Made by a program: the position numbers and the translations under genes. From the NCBI RefSeq assembly GCF_003855395.1, contig NZ_CP034015.1:3916001-3980000 (forward strand): a DNA stretch of 64,000 nt, in the 5' to 3' direction. The DNA is from Shewanella livingstonensis. Its GTDB lineage: Bacteria > Pseudomonadota > Gammaproteobacteria > Enterobacterales > Shewanellaceae. Shown here in pieces: positions 37,964 through 47,851 of this stretch. Numbering within the stretch: position 1 is the stretch's first letter; each line of letters starts with the position of its first letter. Below the pieces are notes generated by a model. The model was not told the DNA's origin. It did no database searches and saw nothing but the letters and a program-made list of their open reading frames with translations.

Positions 37964-38806
37964 TTACAAGCGTTTTTTGAGCGTTATAATCTGCCAATCA
38001 AACTCTAACTCACTAATGGCAGTAGATTTTACTTGATGCTTTAGCTGATCATTTGCGCGCCAACCAAATACCGACATATCAAGTAATGTTAATGCTTGCT
38101 CACCAGTAACAGATTGGGTGAATACCACTTGTTGCTGGGAATCAATTTCAACATCATTGGTTAAGTTTAACTGCAGCGGCTTTTCCACTAGGTCAGGATA
38201 AACTTGTTGTTTAATCTGCCATAGATGTCGAATTCCAGGCTGCAGTAGCACAATACGACCATCGTCTTTTAAAATCCGAATACACTCCTTACCCTTTAGC
38301 GGTGAGTCAAGTACCGTCACAATATCGACTGATTGTGATTCAAAAGGTAATTTCTTTAGTGCCAGCAACAATAAATTAGCTGGCGTTTCTGCTTTAGCCG
38401 CTGCAAAAATAGCATTTTCAGCATCAGTAATACCCCAATGCTCACATGACACATTGGCTTCAGCTAATGCAGGAACAAGCTGGCGTAAATAATAACCATC
38501 AGCACATTGATAATCGATATGCTGCAATTGAGCTTCGCCACGTGGTGCACACAAATCTAACAGCACTGTTTGAAGTTGTTTAATTAGCGGTGCAAACAGA
38601 CCCGACTCTAATAAGAAATGTCGCCCACGCATTTGTTGACGAGACTCCACTTGCGGCTTAGATTTGGCCTTAGTGTTGCTCAGCAGTGGCCAATAGCCAT
38701 TAGGATGCTTATCAAAATGATGCTTGTTGTCGCAATAAAATCCCGCAGAAGCTTGATGTTGATTTAGTGGAGCAGAACACACTGGACATAATAGAGATAA
38801 AGTCAT
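37964..38806 (-). CDS. rlmA: RlmA-like 23S rRNA (guanine-N1)-methyltransferase
   Basis: A 280-residue protein resembling RlmA, which methylates G745 of 23S rRNA. The N-terminal zinc finger is present (CPVCSAPL, then C and H in FYCDNKHHF), followed by the family linker and PGIRHLWQIKQQVYP in the C-terminal part. The SAM-binding motif I is unusual: where E. coli RlmA has DIGCGEGYY, this protein has IDYQCADGYY, missing two glycines. It may be a diverged or impaired enzyme. It lies between the repeat region and uppP. Confidence 0.75.
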   Translation of the reverse strand: MTLSLLCPVCSAPLNQHQASAGFYCDNKHHFDKHPNGYWPLLSNTKAKSKPQVESRQQMRGRHFLLESGLFAPLIKQLQTVLLDLCAPRGEAQLQHIDYQCADGYYLRQLVPALAEANVSCEHWGITDAENAIFAAAKAETPANLLLLALKKLPFESQSVDIVTVLDSPLKGKECIRILKDDGRIVLLQPGIRHLWQIKQQVYPDLVEKPLQLNLTNDVEIDSQQQVVFTQSVTGEQALTLLDMSVFGWRANDQLKHQVKSTAISELEFDWQIITLKKRL

Positions 38807-38832
38807 AATTACACTGATAGTTAATTAAAAAA

Positions 38833-38879
38833 GGATAAAACAAAACGGGTAGTAATACCTAGTTTGGTAAGACTACCCG
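38833..38879 (-). terminator. Terminator of the folB-folK-uppP operon
   Basis: On the minus strand, CGGGTAGT and ACTACCCG arms with an inner TACC/GGTA stem, followed by TTTTGTTTT. It lies about 33 bp after the uppP stop. Confidence 0.8.
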
Positions 38880-38911
38880 CTATGCAAAGAAATATCGCTT
38901 AAATACTTACC

Positions 38912-39712
38912 TTAAAGATAGAGCAATCCAAGCAATACCGCACCAAGGGCAAGACGATATAATACAAACGGTGTCATGCCTATTTTGCTAATAAACTTTA
39001 AAAAGAAATGGATACATAAATAGGCGGCAAAAAATGATACCACGATCCCTAAACCAAGGGCTTGGTAATCTATCGGTGCAGGGCTACTGACTAAGTCTTT
39101 TGTCACCAATAACGCCGCTCCAAAGCTAACAGGCACAGACATAAGGAATGAAAATCTAGCAGCGGCTTCACGGGTAAGACCTAGCATCAGTGCCGCTGTC
39201 ATGGTGGCGCCTGAGCGTGAGGTGCCAGGGATTAATGCCATCGCTTGTGCTAAGCCGATAATCAACGCTTTTTTCCAACCCATTTGAAATTCGGTTAACT
39301 GTGCTTTTGACATTCTATCGGCTAGCCACAATAGTAAACCAAACACTATCGTAGTGATGGCGATAACGAGGGTATTTCTAAAATGTGTTTCAATAAAGTC
39401 TTTGGCGGTAAAGCCGACAATAACCGCAGGTATGGTTGCTAAAATAATCCACCAAGCGAGCTTACTTTCTTGAGTTTGTTGTTTACTGGCTAAGCTGGTA
39501 AACCACGCCTTCGCTAGGATAATAATTTCATGGCGGAAATAAATCACTACCGCAAATAAAGAACCGGTATTTACCGCAACGTCAAATGATAAACCTTGAT
39601 CAGCCCAACCTAAAATTTGTGATGGTAAAATTAAATGTGCCGAGCTAGAAATCGGTAAAAACTCTGTTAGCCCTTGAATTAATGCCAGCAAAATAACTTG
39701 AAACGTTTCCAT
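38912..39712 (-). CDS. uppP: Undecaprenyl-diphosphatase UppP (BacA)
   Basis: A 266-residue inner-membrane phosphatase that recycles undecaprenyl diphosphate, the lipid carrier for wall precursors; excess gives bacitracin resistance. The two active-site motifs are clear: [14 protein letters not shown] near the start and [17 protein letters not shown] in the middle. About eight helices are visible. It is the last gene of folB-folK-uppP, 37 bp after folK. Confidence 0.95.
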   Translation of the reverse strand: METFQVILLALIQGLTEFLPISSSAHLILPSQILGWADQGLSFDVAVNTGSLFAVVIYFRHEIIILAKAWFTSLASKQQTQESKLAWWIILATIPAVIVGFTAKDFIETHFRNTLVIAITTIVFGLLLWLADRMSKAQLTEFQMGWKKALIIGLAQAMALIPGTSRSGATMTAALMLGLTREAAARFSFLMSVPVSFGAALLVTKDLVSSPAPIDYQALGLGIVVSFFAAYLCIHFFLKFISKIGMTPFVLYRLALGAVLLGLLYL

Positions 39713-39749
39713 ATCTTTCCTTGTAAGAAATTAATTGATTGATGAATAA

Positions 39750-40262
39750 TTAATATTTAACGGGTAATAATTCTGCTGGGAACTCAAATGTAATAGGCCA
39801 CAATTGCTGGCACTGCTTATCATAAGTTTGCCAAAGCATTTGGTAGGTTTGTAACGTCAGCGGATGACATAAATTAGGGGCTAATTCAGCCAGTGGCCAC
39901 AACACAAATGCGTTGTACAAGATTTCGCCTCGAGGCACTTGGACGGGAATGTCACAAATAACATCGTCATAGAGCAACAAATCAATATCAAGGCTTCGTG
40001 GACTAAACTTTTTCTCGCCTCTAATACGGCCGTTATCTTGTTCAATTTGCTTAAAGGTTGCCACAACCTGTGCAATCGATAAATCGGTATCAGCAGCGAC
40101 CACCATATTTAAGAAATTAGTGCCTTTAAATCCTACCGATTCACTTTCAAAAACTCTCGATAGCTGTAACTGGCCAAAATGTTGCTGTAAATCAACCAAA
40201 CCTGCTTTTAGGTGTTGCTCAGGAGAAATATTGGTGCCTAAGCTAATGTAAATACGTGCCAT
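39750..40262 (-). CDS. folK: 2-amino-4-hydroxy-6-hydroxymethyldihydropteridine pyrophosphokinase
   Basis: A 170-residue cytosolic kinase that activates the pterin for folate synthesis. It begins MARIYISLGTNISPE, has the pterin-binding VGFKGTNFLNMV segment and the signature SPRSLDIDLLLYDD with metal-binding aspartates. It follows folB by 38 bp, so two folate steps are co-transcribed. Confidence 0.95.
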   Translation of the reverse strand: MARIYISLGTNISPEQHLKAGLVDLQQHFGQLQLSRVFESESVGFKGTNFLNMVVAADTDLSIAQVVATFKQIEQDNGRIRGEKKFSPRSLDIDLLLYDDVICDIPVQVPRGEILYNAFVLWPLAELAPNLCHPLTLQTYQMLWQTYDKQCQQLWPITFEFPAELLPVKY

Positions 40263-40300
40263 TGACTGACCTAATGCTAAACAATAAAAAGAAATAAGAC

Positions 40301-40654
40301 TTAAAGGCTACCGCGTTCAATCTCAACACCGACCGAAGCAGCATGAGGTATTGCCCCTGGCTTCATCACCACAACTTTAACCCACGGAACATTAAATTCA
40401 TCTTGCAAACAATGGGCAATCATTTCGGCAACAGTCTCAATCAGTTCAATCGGATTTTCAGTAATTAATGCTGTTAAACGATTTGATACTGTTTCGTAGC
40501 ACAAAGCATTTTCGTAACTATCACTAGCAGCGGCAAGACGATTATCCCACGCCATATCTAAATCGATAAGTAATGTTTGATGAAGCTTTTTTTCCCATTC
40601 ATAGATACCAATAATGGTCTCTATCGCTAGCTGGCGTATGAGTACTTTATCCAT
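40301..40654 (-). CDS. folB: Dihydroneopterin aldolase
   Basis: A 117-residue enzyme that acts before FolK in folate synthesis. The family start DKVLIRQLAIETIIGIYEWE and the ALCYETVSN and IELIETVAEMIA segments are present. The ATG at 40654 is chosen because AGGGA lies 6 bp upstream; the frame extends to 40675 without need. It leads the operon folB-folK-uppP and is divergent from plsY. Confidence 0.93.
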   Translation of the reverse strand: MDKVLIRQLAIETIIGIYEWEKKLHQTLLIDLDMAWDNRLAAASDSYENALCYETVSNRLTALITENPIELIETVAEMIAHCLQDEFNVPWVKVVVMKPGAIPHAASVGVEIERGSL

Positions 40655-40907
40655 ATAAATCCCTACTTTAATCAACGTTAAACAGTGTCAAAATTGTTCT
40701 AAACAAACTTTATTACCGATTATATGCTTATTAATCCACATTTAGCCTTTTTCCTAATGAATTAAAGCAGTAGGATAGGCGCTATTGTGCAATTAACATC
40801 AACTAAATGATTAATGTTAACGCTATAGCGACTTCAGTGGATACTGAAAATTATTTGTCTCACAAATGAATGCGCGATAATACCCTAAGAAGAGTAAGGA
40901 AACCAAT

Positions 40908-41534
40908 TTGAACACCGTTACCGTCACAATGTTGATGATCATTACCGCCTATCTAGCTGGTTCGATCTCAAGTGCCGTATTGGTATGTAAAATTAGAGGT
41001 TTACCCGACCCAAGGAGCAGCGGCTCTGGTAATCCAGGTGCTACGAATGTTTTGCGCATTGGTGGCGTAAGTTCAGCAGCCCTAGTGCTGTTTTTTGATA
41101 TGCTTAAAGGCGCACTGCCCTCTTACTTTGGCTACCTTATGGGCCTCGATGCCGTATCATTAGGTTTGATCGCTGTCAGCGCCTGCTTAGGGCATATATT
41201 CCCAATATTTTTTGGTTTTAAAGGCGGTAAAGGCGTTGCGACAGCCTTTGGTGCTATGGCCCCTATTGGTGGTGATTTAGCGCTATGCTTAATGCTAACG
41301 TGGATTGTGCTTGTGTTATTAACCCGCTATTCATCTGTGGCCGCTATGGCAACGGCTACCTTGGCACCTTTGTATACTTGGTGGCTAGACGAACGCTTTA
41401 TTATTCCAGTTGCGATGTTATCCACTCTTATTTTGATTCGTCACAAAGATAATATTGGGCGTTTACGTATTGGTAAAGAAAGCAAAGTTTCACGAAAAAA
41501 AACCATAAAAAAACCTAATACCAAGTCGGATTAG
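40908..41534 (+). CDS. plsY: Acyl-phosphate:glycerol-3-phosphate acyltransferase
   Basis: A 208-residue inner-membrane enzyme adding the first fatty chain to glycerol 3-phosphate. Family motifs include [32 protein letters not shown] and [13 protein letters not shown]. About five helices are visible, then a basic tail. The start is TTG with AAGGA 8 bp upstream; the N-terminus then matches E. coli PlsY. It converges with tsaD, sharing a terminator that overlaps its own 3' end. Confidence 0.92.
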   Translation: MNTVTVTMLMIITAYLAGSISSAVLVCKIRGLPDPRSSGSGNPGATNVLRIGGVSSAALVLFFDMLKGALPSYFGYLMGLDAVSLGLIAVSACLGHIFPIFFGFKGGKGVATAFGAMAPIGGDLALCLMLTWIVLVLLTRYSSVAAMATATLAPLYTWWLDERFIIPVAMLSTLILIRHKDNIGRLRIGKESKVSRKKTIKKPNTKSD

Positions 41535-41542
41535 GTTTTCAT
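41504..41542. terminator. Terminator between plsY and tsaD
   Basis: AAAACCTAAT and its complement with a 10 base loop. On the minus strand it ends in seven T residues, so it works best for tsaD. The hairpin overlaps the last codons of plsY. Confidence 0.75.
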
Positions 41543-41587
41543 ATTGGCTTAAAATGGCAAAAATAAATTAACCGTATAAACGCTTCG

Positions 41588-42604
41588 TTAATCCACTGCA
41601 GGCAAGGTATCTAAAGGCCATCTAGGCTGACCTTTAACGGCAAGTCCTTCAATATGCCCTGCACGTAATCGCTGCAATCCAGCATAGGCAATCATAGCGC
41701 CATTGTCAGTACAGAACTCCCCACGAGGATAATACACTTGGCCGCCTAAACTGGTCATCATCTCAGCTAAAGTCTCTCGTAAGCGTGTATTAGCGCTCAC
41801 ACCGCCTGCTATTACCAAGCGCTTATAGCCAGTTTGTTTTAAAGCACGCTTGCATTTAATCGCTAAAGTGTCGACAACAGCTTCTTCAAACGCGCGCGCA
41901 ATATTAGCACGAGTTTGATCATCATCAGGCTCTTTAGCAATCGTGTTTGCAGTAAATGTTTTTAGGCCTGAAAAACTAAAATCTAATCCAGGTCTGTCGG
42001 TCATTGGGCGAGGAAATTTATAGCCAACAGACAAGCCTTTTTGAGCTAATTTGGCTAAACGTGGCCCACCTGGATAATCTAAACCCATCAGCTTGGCTGT
42101 CTTATCAAAAGCTTCGCCAGCAGCATCATCAACAGATTCGCCTAGCACTTGATACCGGCCAATGCCTTCAACTTGCACCAACATTGAATGACCACCAGAG
42201 ACTAACAAGGCGATAAAAGGAAACTCAGGCGCATTATCTTCTAACATAGGAGCCAACAAATGCCCTTCCATGTGATGCACACCAATGGCGGGCTTATTCC
42301 ACGCATAGGCTAGCGACCGCCCTACACAAGCCCCAACAAGCAATGCACCAATCAACCCTGGGCCTTTGGTGTATGCCACACCATCGATATCATCTAAACG
42401 TGAATCAGCTTGCGATAAGGCCTGTCTAATCAATGGCACAATTTTACGAACATGATCACGAGAGGCCAACTCGGGCACCACACCACCATAATCGGCGTGC
42501 AATTTAACTTGGCTATATAGCACATGTGACAATAAGCCTAATTTATCGTCATATACTGCAATCCCAGTCTCGTCACAGGATGTCTCAATACCAATAACCC
42601 GCAT
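41588..42604 (-). CDS. tsaD: tRNA threonylcarbamoyladenosine synthase subunit TsaD
   Basis: A 338-residue essential protein that transfers the threonylcarbamoyl group to adenosine 37 of ANN-decoding tRNAs, together with TsaB, TsaC and TsaE. It begins [20 protein letters not shown] and has the iron-binding HHMEGH motif, the LVSGGHSML loop and SFSGLKT. The length is normal. It is divergent from rpsU, the usual gammaproteobacterial arrangement. Confidence 0.96.
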   Translation of the reverse strand: MRVIGIETSCDETGIAVYDDKLGLLSHVLYSQVKLHADYGGVVPELASRDHVRKIVPLIRQALSQADSRLDDIDGVAYTKGPGLIGALLVGACVGRSLAYAWNKPAIGVHHMEGHLLAPMLEDNAPEFPFIALLVSGGHSMLVQVEGIGRYQVLGESVDDAAGEAFDKTAKLMGLDYPGGPRLAKLAQKGLSVGYKFPRPMTDRPGLDFSFSGLKTFTANTIAKEPDDDQTRANIARAFEEAVVDTLAIKCKRALKQTGYKRLVIAGGVSANTRLRETLAEMMTSLGGQVYYPRGEFCTDNGAMIAYAGLQRLRAGHIEGLAVKGQPRWPLDTLPAVD

Positions 42605-42950
42605 AATCTCTCGTCTTCATTAAAAATAAGGCATCAATTCTACCCGTCTAAACATAAATATTCCAATGTTTCAGTATTTACCCAAACAGAGATTTTATGA
42701 GATAAATTCAATACGGAACGAAAGGTAAAGTAAATCGTTAAAAATGGCATTATGTTAAAGCTGTAATATCAAGCTAGCCATGTGCTTACTAACAAAACAC
42801 CTTAATGCACCGATAACAGGCCTATAGTTAGTCAATGTTAAACAGAGTAAATAAAGAGCCGCGAGATAACCAATGCGAATCTTGAACTCGCGATAACGAT
42901 TATTAAATGAAAGTGTGAGCTCTCGCCCAAAGAGAAAATCAATCTGGGGG
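42605..42950. other. tsaD-rpsU divergent intergenic region
   Basis: About 345 bp, AT-rich, upstream of the rpsU promoter. No operator, RNA gene or coding frame can be supported. Confidence 0.5.
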
Positions 42951-42980
42951 TTTACAAATGGTCGCCGCTCGGTGTAAAAT
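42951..42980 (+). promoter_or_regulatory. Sigma-70 promoter of the rpsU-yqeY-dnaG-rpoD operon
   Basis: A -35 box TTTACA (42951-42956), an 18 bp spacer and a -10 box TAAAAT (42975-42980). It lies about 100 bp before rpsU. Confidence 0.6.
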
Positions 42981-43078
42981 TCCGCACCATTTTAAATAGC
43001 CTTTGGTTTGAGTTAAATCACTAAAATGTTTAGTCGATTTAATCATCCAGCATAACTACACCTAAGGGGTGATGGCGT

Positions 43079-43294
43079 ATGCCAATTATTAAAGTACGTG
43101 AAAACGAACCATTCGACGTAGCTCTTCGTCGTTTCAAGCGCTCTTGTGAAAAAGCTGGTATTCTAGCTGACGTGCGTGCTCGTGAATTCTACGAGAAGCC
43201 AACTACTGCCCGTAAGCGTGCAAAAGCAGCTGCAGTTAAGCGTCTAGCTAAGAAGCTTTCTCGCGAAAACGCACGTCGCGTACGTTTATATTAA
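43079..43294 (+). CDS. rpsU: 30S ribosomal protein S21
   Basis: A 71-residue basic ribosomal protein that helps the 30S subunit bind the Shine-Dalgarno region of mRNA. It begins [20 protein letters not shown] and is almost identical in style to E. coli S21, including the arginine- and lysine-rich C-terminus. It is the first gene of the macromolecular-synthesis operon, linking translation, primase and the main sigma factor. Confidence 0.98.
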   Translation: MPIIKVRENEPFDVALRRFKRSCEKAGILADVRAREFYEKPTTARKRAKAAAVKRLAKKLSRENARRVRLY

Positions 43295-43301
43295 TCTCAT
43301 T

Positions 43302-43745
43302 ATGAACTTAACCGATCAGCTAAAAGACCAAATGAAAGACGCCATGCGTGCTAAAGAAAAAGTACGCTTAGGAACAATTCGTATGGCACTTGCTGCCATC
43401 AAACAGATTGAAGTGGATACCCGCGAAACTCTGACCGATGAACAGACAATAGCTGTATTAACCAAAATGGTTAAACAACGCCGTGATTCGATTGCTCAAT
43501 ATGAAGCAGCGAATCGTCCGGAGTTGGCCGCAGTAGAAGCAGAAGAAATTCGAGTTATCGAAAATTTTCTGCCTACGCCGTTAACTGAAGATGAGGTTGC
43601 AACGATTATCGATGCAACTATTATTGAAGTTGGTGCTGCATCCATGGCGGATATGGGTAAAGTAATGGGAGCATTAAAATCTAAAGTTCAAGGCCGCGCA
43701 GATATGAGTGCCATTGGTACAATGATCCGTGCAAAATTGAAGTAA
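43302..43745 (+). CDS. GatB/YqeY domain protein
   Basis: A 147-residue cytosolic protein of the YqeY family, related to the tail domain of GatB that contacts tRNA during amidation. It begins MNLTDQLKDQMKDAMRAKEK and has the family segment VRLGTIRMALAAIKQ and a C-terminal DMGKVMGALKSKVQGRADMS. Its role is not established. E. coli lacks it between rpsU and dnaG; it starts only 7 bp after rpsU here. Confidence 0.9.
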   Translation: MNLTDQLKDQMKDAMRAKEKVRLGTIRMALAAIKQIEVDTRETLTDEQTIAVLTKMVKQRRDSIAQYEAANRPELAAVEAEEIRVIENFLPTPLTEDEVATIIDATIIEVGAASMADMGKVMGALKSKVQGRADMSAIGTMIRAKLK

Positions 43746-43764
43746 TCAAGTTTTAATGTTGAAT

Positions 43765-43793
43765 AAGCCGTGCACTTGCACGGCTTGTTTGTT
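43765..43793 (+). terminator. Attenuator hairpin between yqeY and dnaG
   Basis: AAGCCGTGCA and its complement followed by GTTTGTTT. In E. coli an analogous partial terminator before dnaG keeps primase levels low relative to S21; the same is inferred here. Confidence 0.7.
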
Positions 43794-43834
43794 TACATCA
43801 GTTGATAAAGTAAATTCGAGAACAACAGCAATCA

Positions 43835-45562
43835 ATGGCGATACCTCGTGATTTTATCAATGAGCTAATAGCTCGAATAGACATAGTCGATCTAATTGAT
43901 CGTAAAGTCACGTTGAAAAAAGCCGGTAAGAATCATTCGGCTTGTTGTCCTTTTCACAGCGAAAAATCACCCTCTTTTACCGTCAGCAGAGACAAACAGT
44001 TTTACCACTGCTTTGGTTGCGGTGCACATGGCAATGCTATTGATTTTGTCATGGAATATGATCGCCTAGAATTTGTTGATGCAATTGAAGAACTTGCAAG
44101 TCAATTAGGTCTTGATGTACCTCGAGAACAAGGTACAGGCAAAAGACCTGATCAAGGATTAAGTCGAGACTTATACGAACTGATGGAAGAAGCTAACCTC
44201 TTCTATCAAAGCCAACTTAGGCAACATGCAGACAAACAAAAAGTCATCGATTATCTTGAGTTCCGCGGATTATCAAATGACGTTGTTGAGCAGTTCGGTA
44301 TTGGGTTTGCACCCGATGGTTGGGATGGTTTACTGGGTCGTTACAGGCAAAATTTGCCCGCCCAAGATAAATTACTCACAGCAGGCATGCTAATTGCCAA
44401 TGATAGCGGTAAACGCTATGACAGATTTCGCGACAGATTAATGTTTCCAATACGCGATCGTCGTGGTCGTGTGGTGGGATTTGGTGGAAGAGTTTTGGGT
44501 GATGGCACCCCAAAGTACTTGAATTCTCCAGAAACGCCCATATTTCATAAGGGTAATGAACTTTATGGTTTATATGAGCTAAAGCAAACGCATCGAGATC
44601 CACAACATGTGTTAATTGTTGAAGGATATATGGATGTCGTCGCACTCGCCCAGTTTGGGGTCGATTATGCGGTTGCATCGTTAGGTACGTCGACGACAGC
44701 TGAACAATTTCAGCTTTTAGTGCGTAGTGCAAAACAAGTAGTGTGTTGTTACGACGGTGATCGCGCCGGCCGAGAAGCCGCATGGCGTGCACTGGAAACA
44801 GCATTACCCTTGTTAAAACCGGGTGACCAAGTCAAGTTTATGTTTCTACCGCAAGGTGAAGACCCTGACACTATGGTCCGCAAAATTGGCAAAGAAGCAT
44901 TCGAAGCGTTAATGCAAGAAGCCATGTTACTGCCCGAGTTTTTGTTTGACACATTAAGTGCTAACCACGGTACCGATAAAGGGGCATTAGCCAAGCAAGC
45001 AATTGCGCTAATCGAAAAGGTACAAGATACCGTCCTACAGAATTTACTGTTAGAAAATTTAGCCCATAAATTAGGCATGAACAGTAGCGAAGATTTAAAG
45101 AGAAAATTAGGTTTTTCGGTAAAAAAGATAAAACCATTAAATGCTAAAGGCTTACAAGGCCGGGGCACGCCATTAAGATTGGCCATTGCGCTCCTGGTCC
45201 AAAACCCAAGTTTAGGCTTTGGTTTAGCAAAACAGCCTGCACTAGATCGATTGCAAATGACTGGCATAGAATTGCTCAATCATTTGTTAGATATAACTCG
45301 AGAGCAAACGTTAAACAGCGCACAACTACTTGAAATGCATAGAGAGCATGACCAAAAGAGCACTCTCATAAAGCTAGCCCAATGGGACCATCAAGTGGCG
45401 GATGAAAACGTATTGCCAGAGTTTAAACAAACCCTGATTTGGTTAAACAACCAATATATTGAACAACGATATCAGGAATTAAGTCTAAAACAGGCTTTAA
45501 CGAAAGTTGAAAAAATGCAGCTAACAAAGTTGATTTCTATAATGAAAGGCATAGCGAAGTAA
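43835..45562 (+). CDS. dnaG: DNA primase
   Basis: A 575-residue primase making RNA primers at replication forks. The N-terminal zinc-binding motif has C38, H41, C59 and C62. The TOPRIM catalytic core includes VEGYMDVVAL and the acidic CYDGDRAGREAA segment. The C-terminal domain (about 430-575) contacts the DnaB helicase. It is preceded by an attenuator and followed by rpoD after about 150 bp that holds small hairpins. Confidence 0.97.
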   Translation: MAIPRDFINELIARIDIVDLIDRKVTLKKAGKNHSACCPFHSEKSPSFTVSRDKQFYHCFGCGAHGNAIDFVMEYDRLEFVDAIEELASQLGLDVPREQGTGKRPDQGLSRDLYELMEEANLFYQSQLRQHADKQKVIDYLEFRGLSNDVVEQFGIGFAPDGWDGLLGRYRQNLPAQDKLLTAGMLIANDSGKRYDRFRDRLMFPIRDRRGRVVGFGGRVLGDGTPKYLNSPETPIFHKGNELYGLYELKQTHRDPQHVLIVEGYMDVVALAQFGVDYAVASLGTSTTAEQFQLLVRSAKQVVCCYDGDRAGREAAWRALETALPLLKPGDQVKFMFLPQGEDPDTMVRKIGKEAFEALMQEAMLLPEFLFDTLSANHGTDKGALAKQAIALIEKVQDTVLQNLLLENLAHKLGMNSSEDLKRKLGFSVKKIKPLNAKGLQGRGTPLRLAIALLVQNPSLGFGLAKQPALDRLQMTGIELLNHLLDITREQTLNSAQLLEMHREHDQKSTLIKLAQWDHQVADENVLPEFKQTLIWLNNQYIEQRYQELSLKQALTKVEKMQLTKLISIMKGIAK

Positions 45563-45604
45563 TACGCAATTATTCTTAAAGAATATGCGTACAAACATTG
45601 CCAT

Positions 45605-45624
45605 GGACTAGCTAAGGTTAGTCC
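45605..45624 (+). other. Small hairpin in the dnaG-rpoD spacer
   Basis: GGACTA and TAGTCC arms around an 8 base loop. In E. coli the dnaG-rpoD junction is an mRNA processing site; this hairpin and the nearby ACGCA/TGCGT pair (about 45564-45592) may play that part. A TATAAT at 45632-45637 could be an internal promoter, without a good -35 box. Confidence 0.35.
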
Positions 45625-45711
45625 ACACAGCTATAATTGACGATTTGCGTGCCACTTAGTACAGCTAACTGGCCTATCGTTTTATCAGTTCCCCAAAATT
45701 GGATGATATCT

Positions 45712-47550
45712 ATGGATCACACTCCGCAGTCGCAACTCAAACTGTTGCTCGCTAAAGGTAAAGAGCAAGGTTACTTAACCTATGCAGAAGTGAACGACCA
45801 CTTACCTGCAGACATGGTCGATTCCGATCAGATTGAAGATATTATCCAGATGATAAATGACATGGGTATCCGCGTTTTTGAAGAAGCGCCAGATGCCGAT
45901 GACATGATGATGTCGGAAGACAACACAGACGAAGATGCTGCAGAAGAAGCAGCGGCAGCTCTCGCAACCGTAGAAAGTGAGTTAGGCCGAACCACAGATC
46001 CTGTCCGCATGTATATGCGTGAAATGGGTACGGTAGAACTACTTACTCGCGAAGGCGAAATTGTTATTGCTAAACGTATTGAAGAAGGTATCAACACTGT
46101 ACAGAGCTCTGTCAGTGAATACCCTCAAGCGATCGCAATGATCTTAGAGCAATTCGATAAGTATGAAGCTGAAGAATTGCGCTTGTCTGATATTATCTCT
46201 GGATTTATCAATCCTGACGACGATGACGTCGCACCTACCGCCACCAACGTTGGTTCAGAATTAGCTGATACTAAAAAAGATGACGATGATGACGATGATG
46301 ACGATGACGATGATGAAGAAGAGGAAGAAGGTAACAAAGGACCTGATCCTGAAGAAGCCAAAGAGAAATTTACTCAACTCAGAGAAGCCTACGAAAAAAG
46401 CTTAGGTATTATTGCTGTAAAAGGCCGTGATCATCCTGAAGCCATTGGCTCATTATTTGTTATTGGTGAATTATTCAAAGAATTCCGCTTAGTACCTAAA
46501 CAGTTTGACCGTTTAGTTAAAAGTATGCGCAACATGATGGACCGCGTTCGAATTCAAGAACGTTTAGTCATCAAGCTTTGTGTTGAACAAGTTAAAATGC
46601 CGAAGAAAAACTTTATTAAGGCTTTCACCGGCAACGAAACCAACTTAGATTGGTTTAACAAAGAAAAAGAAAGCTCTAAGCCTTACGCTGAAGGTTTGCG
46701 TATGATCACCGATGACGTAACACGTTGTGTGACCAAATTAGCGGCTATCGAAGTAGAAACAGACTTAACCATCGCAGGCATTAAAGACATTAACCGTCGT
46801 ATGTCTATCGGTGAAGCGAAAGCTCGTCGTGCGAAAAAAGAAATGGTTGAAGCTAACTTACGTTTGGTAATTTCTATTGCTAAAAAATACACCAACCGTG
46901 GTTTGCAGTTCTTGGATTTAATTCAAGAAGGTAACATCGGTTTGATGAAAGCAGTAGATAAGTTTGAATACCGTCGTGGTTACAAGTTTTCAACTTATGC
47001 AACGTGGTGGATCCGTCAGGCAATCACTCGTTCAATCGCCGACCAAGCACGTACGATCCGTATTCCAGTACACATGATTGAAACTATCAACAAGTTGAAC
47101 CGTATTTCTCGTCAAATGCTTCAAGAAATGGGCCGTGAGCCGTCTCCAGAAGAATTAGCAGAACGTATGATGATGCCTGAAGATAAGATCCGTAAGGTAC
47201 TTAAAATCGCTAAAGAGCCAATCTCAATGGAAACTCCAATCGGTGACGATGAAGATTCGCATTTAGGTGATTTTATCGAGGATACTACCCTCGAGCTACC
47301 ATTAGACTCTGCAACCAGCGAAAGTCTAAAGAACGCTACACACGAAGTCTTAGCCGGTCTAACGGCCCGTGAAGCCAAAGTATTGCGTATGCGTTTTGGT
47401 ATCGACATGAATACCGACCACACGTTAGAAGAAGTGGGTAAGCAGTTTGATGTAACACGTGAACGTATTCGTCAAATTGAAGCCAAAGCGTTACGTAAAT
47501 TACGTCACCCTTCTCGCTCTGAAATATTAAAATCGTTCCTTGACGAGTAA
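45712..47550 (+). CDS. rpoD: RNA polymerase primary sigma factor RpoD
   Basis: The 612-residue housekeeping sigma factor. Region 1.1 starts [20 protein letters not shown], close to E. coli RpoD. Regions 1.2, 2 ([33 protein letters not shown]), 3 and 4 ([20 protein letters not shown]) are all present. The non-conserved region between 1.2 and 2 carries an unusual run of 12 aspartates (190-201) and 5 glutamates (202-206). The ATG at 45712 is chosen by homology; the frame is open from 45637. A terminator follows. Confidence 0.97.
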   Translation: MDHTPQSQLKLLLAKGKEQGYLTYAEVNDHLPADMVDSDQIEDIIQMINDMGIRVFEEAPDADDMMMSEDNTDEDAAEEAAAALATVESELGRTTDPVRMYMREMGTVELLTREGEIVIAKRIEEGINTVQSSVSEYPQAIAMILEQFDKYEAEELRLSDIISGFINPDDDDVAPTATNVGSELADTKKDDDDDDDDDDDDEEEEEGNKGPDPEEAKEKFTQLREAYEKSLGIIAVKGRDHPEAIGSLFVIGELFKEFRLVPKQFDRLVKSMRNMMDRVRIQERLVIKLCVEQVKMPKKNFIKAFTGNETNLDWFNKEKESSKPYAEGLRMITDDVTRCVTKLAAIEVETDLTIAGIKDINRRMSIGEAKARRAKKEMVEANLRLVISIAKKYTNRGLQFLDLIQEGNIGLMKAVDKFEYRRGYKFSTYATWWIRQAITRSIADQARTIRIPVHMIETINKLNRISRQMLQEMGREPSPEELAERMMMPEDKIRKVLKIAKEPISMETPIGDDEDSHLGDFIEDTTLELPLDSATSESLKNATHEVLAGLTAREAKVLRMRFGIDMNTDHTLEEVGKQFDVTRERIRQIEAKALRKLRHPSRSEILKSFLDE

Positions 47551-47568
47551 TTGTTAAAAACGAATGAT

Positions 47569-47595
47569 AAAAAACCTGCTTCTGCAGGTTTTTTT
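47569..47595 (+). terminator. Terminator of the rpsU-rpoD operon
   Basis: AACCTGC and GCAGGTT arms, TTCT loop, and a T-run. It lies 20 bp after the rpoD stop. Confidence 0.88.
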
Positions 47596-47669
47596 ATGTT
47601 TCAAATCAGGCATATTGCTTAACAGATAACCAATTAGAACAAGATATTATAATTCAATGCAGATCACGG

Positions 47670-47698
47670 GTGACAAGCAAGAATAAACTTCGTATAAT
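47670..47698 (+). promoter_or_regulatory. Promoter of tRNA-Ile2
   Basis: A -35 box GTGACA (47670-47675), a 17 bp spacer and a perfect -10 box TATAAT (47693-47698), 35 bp before the tRNA. Confidence 0.7.
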
Positions 47699-47733
47699 TC
47701 ACCCGCTTTCGATAGTGACGACTATCTTAAGTC

Positions 47734-47810
47734 GGCCCCTTAGCTCAGTTGGTTAGAGCATACGACTCATAATCGTCAGGTCCCCAGTTCGAGTCTGGGA
47801 GGGGCCACCA
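47734..47810 (+). tRNA. ileX: tRNA-Ile2 (anticodon CAU, lysidine-modified)
   Basis: A 77-base cloverleaf with encoded CCA end. The anticodon CAT is at 47768-47770. The acceptor stem GGCCCCT/AGGGGCC and anticodon stem CGACT-CAT-AATCG match E. coli ileX, not elongator or initiator tRNA-Met, so the C34 is expected to be converted to lysidine by TilS to read AUA. It follows rpoD, as ileX does in E. coli. Confidence 0.92.
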
Positions 47811-47821
47811 ATTTGTTGATG

Positions 47822-47851
47822 AGGCGCTTGAAGAAATTCAAGCGCCTTTTT
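47822..47851 (+). terminator. Terminator of tRNA-Ile2
   Basis: AGGCGCTTGAA and its complement, GAAA loop, then a short T-run. Confidence 0.85.

Noticed and set aside
46125..46361. Serine-rich minus-strand frame opposite rpoD
   Set aside because: It is the shadow of the aspartate/glutamate codons of rpoD on the other strand.
47734..47810. tRNA-Met
   Set aside because: The CAU anticodon alone suggests methionine, but the acceptor and anticodon stems match tRNA-Ile2 (ileX), and the position after rpoD agrees.
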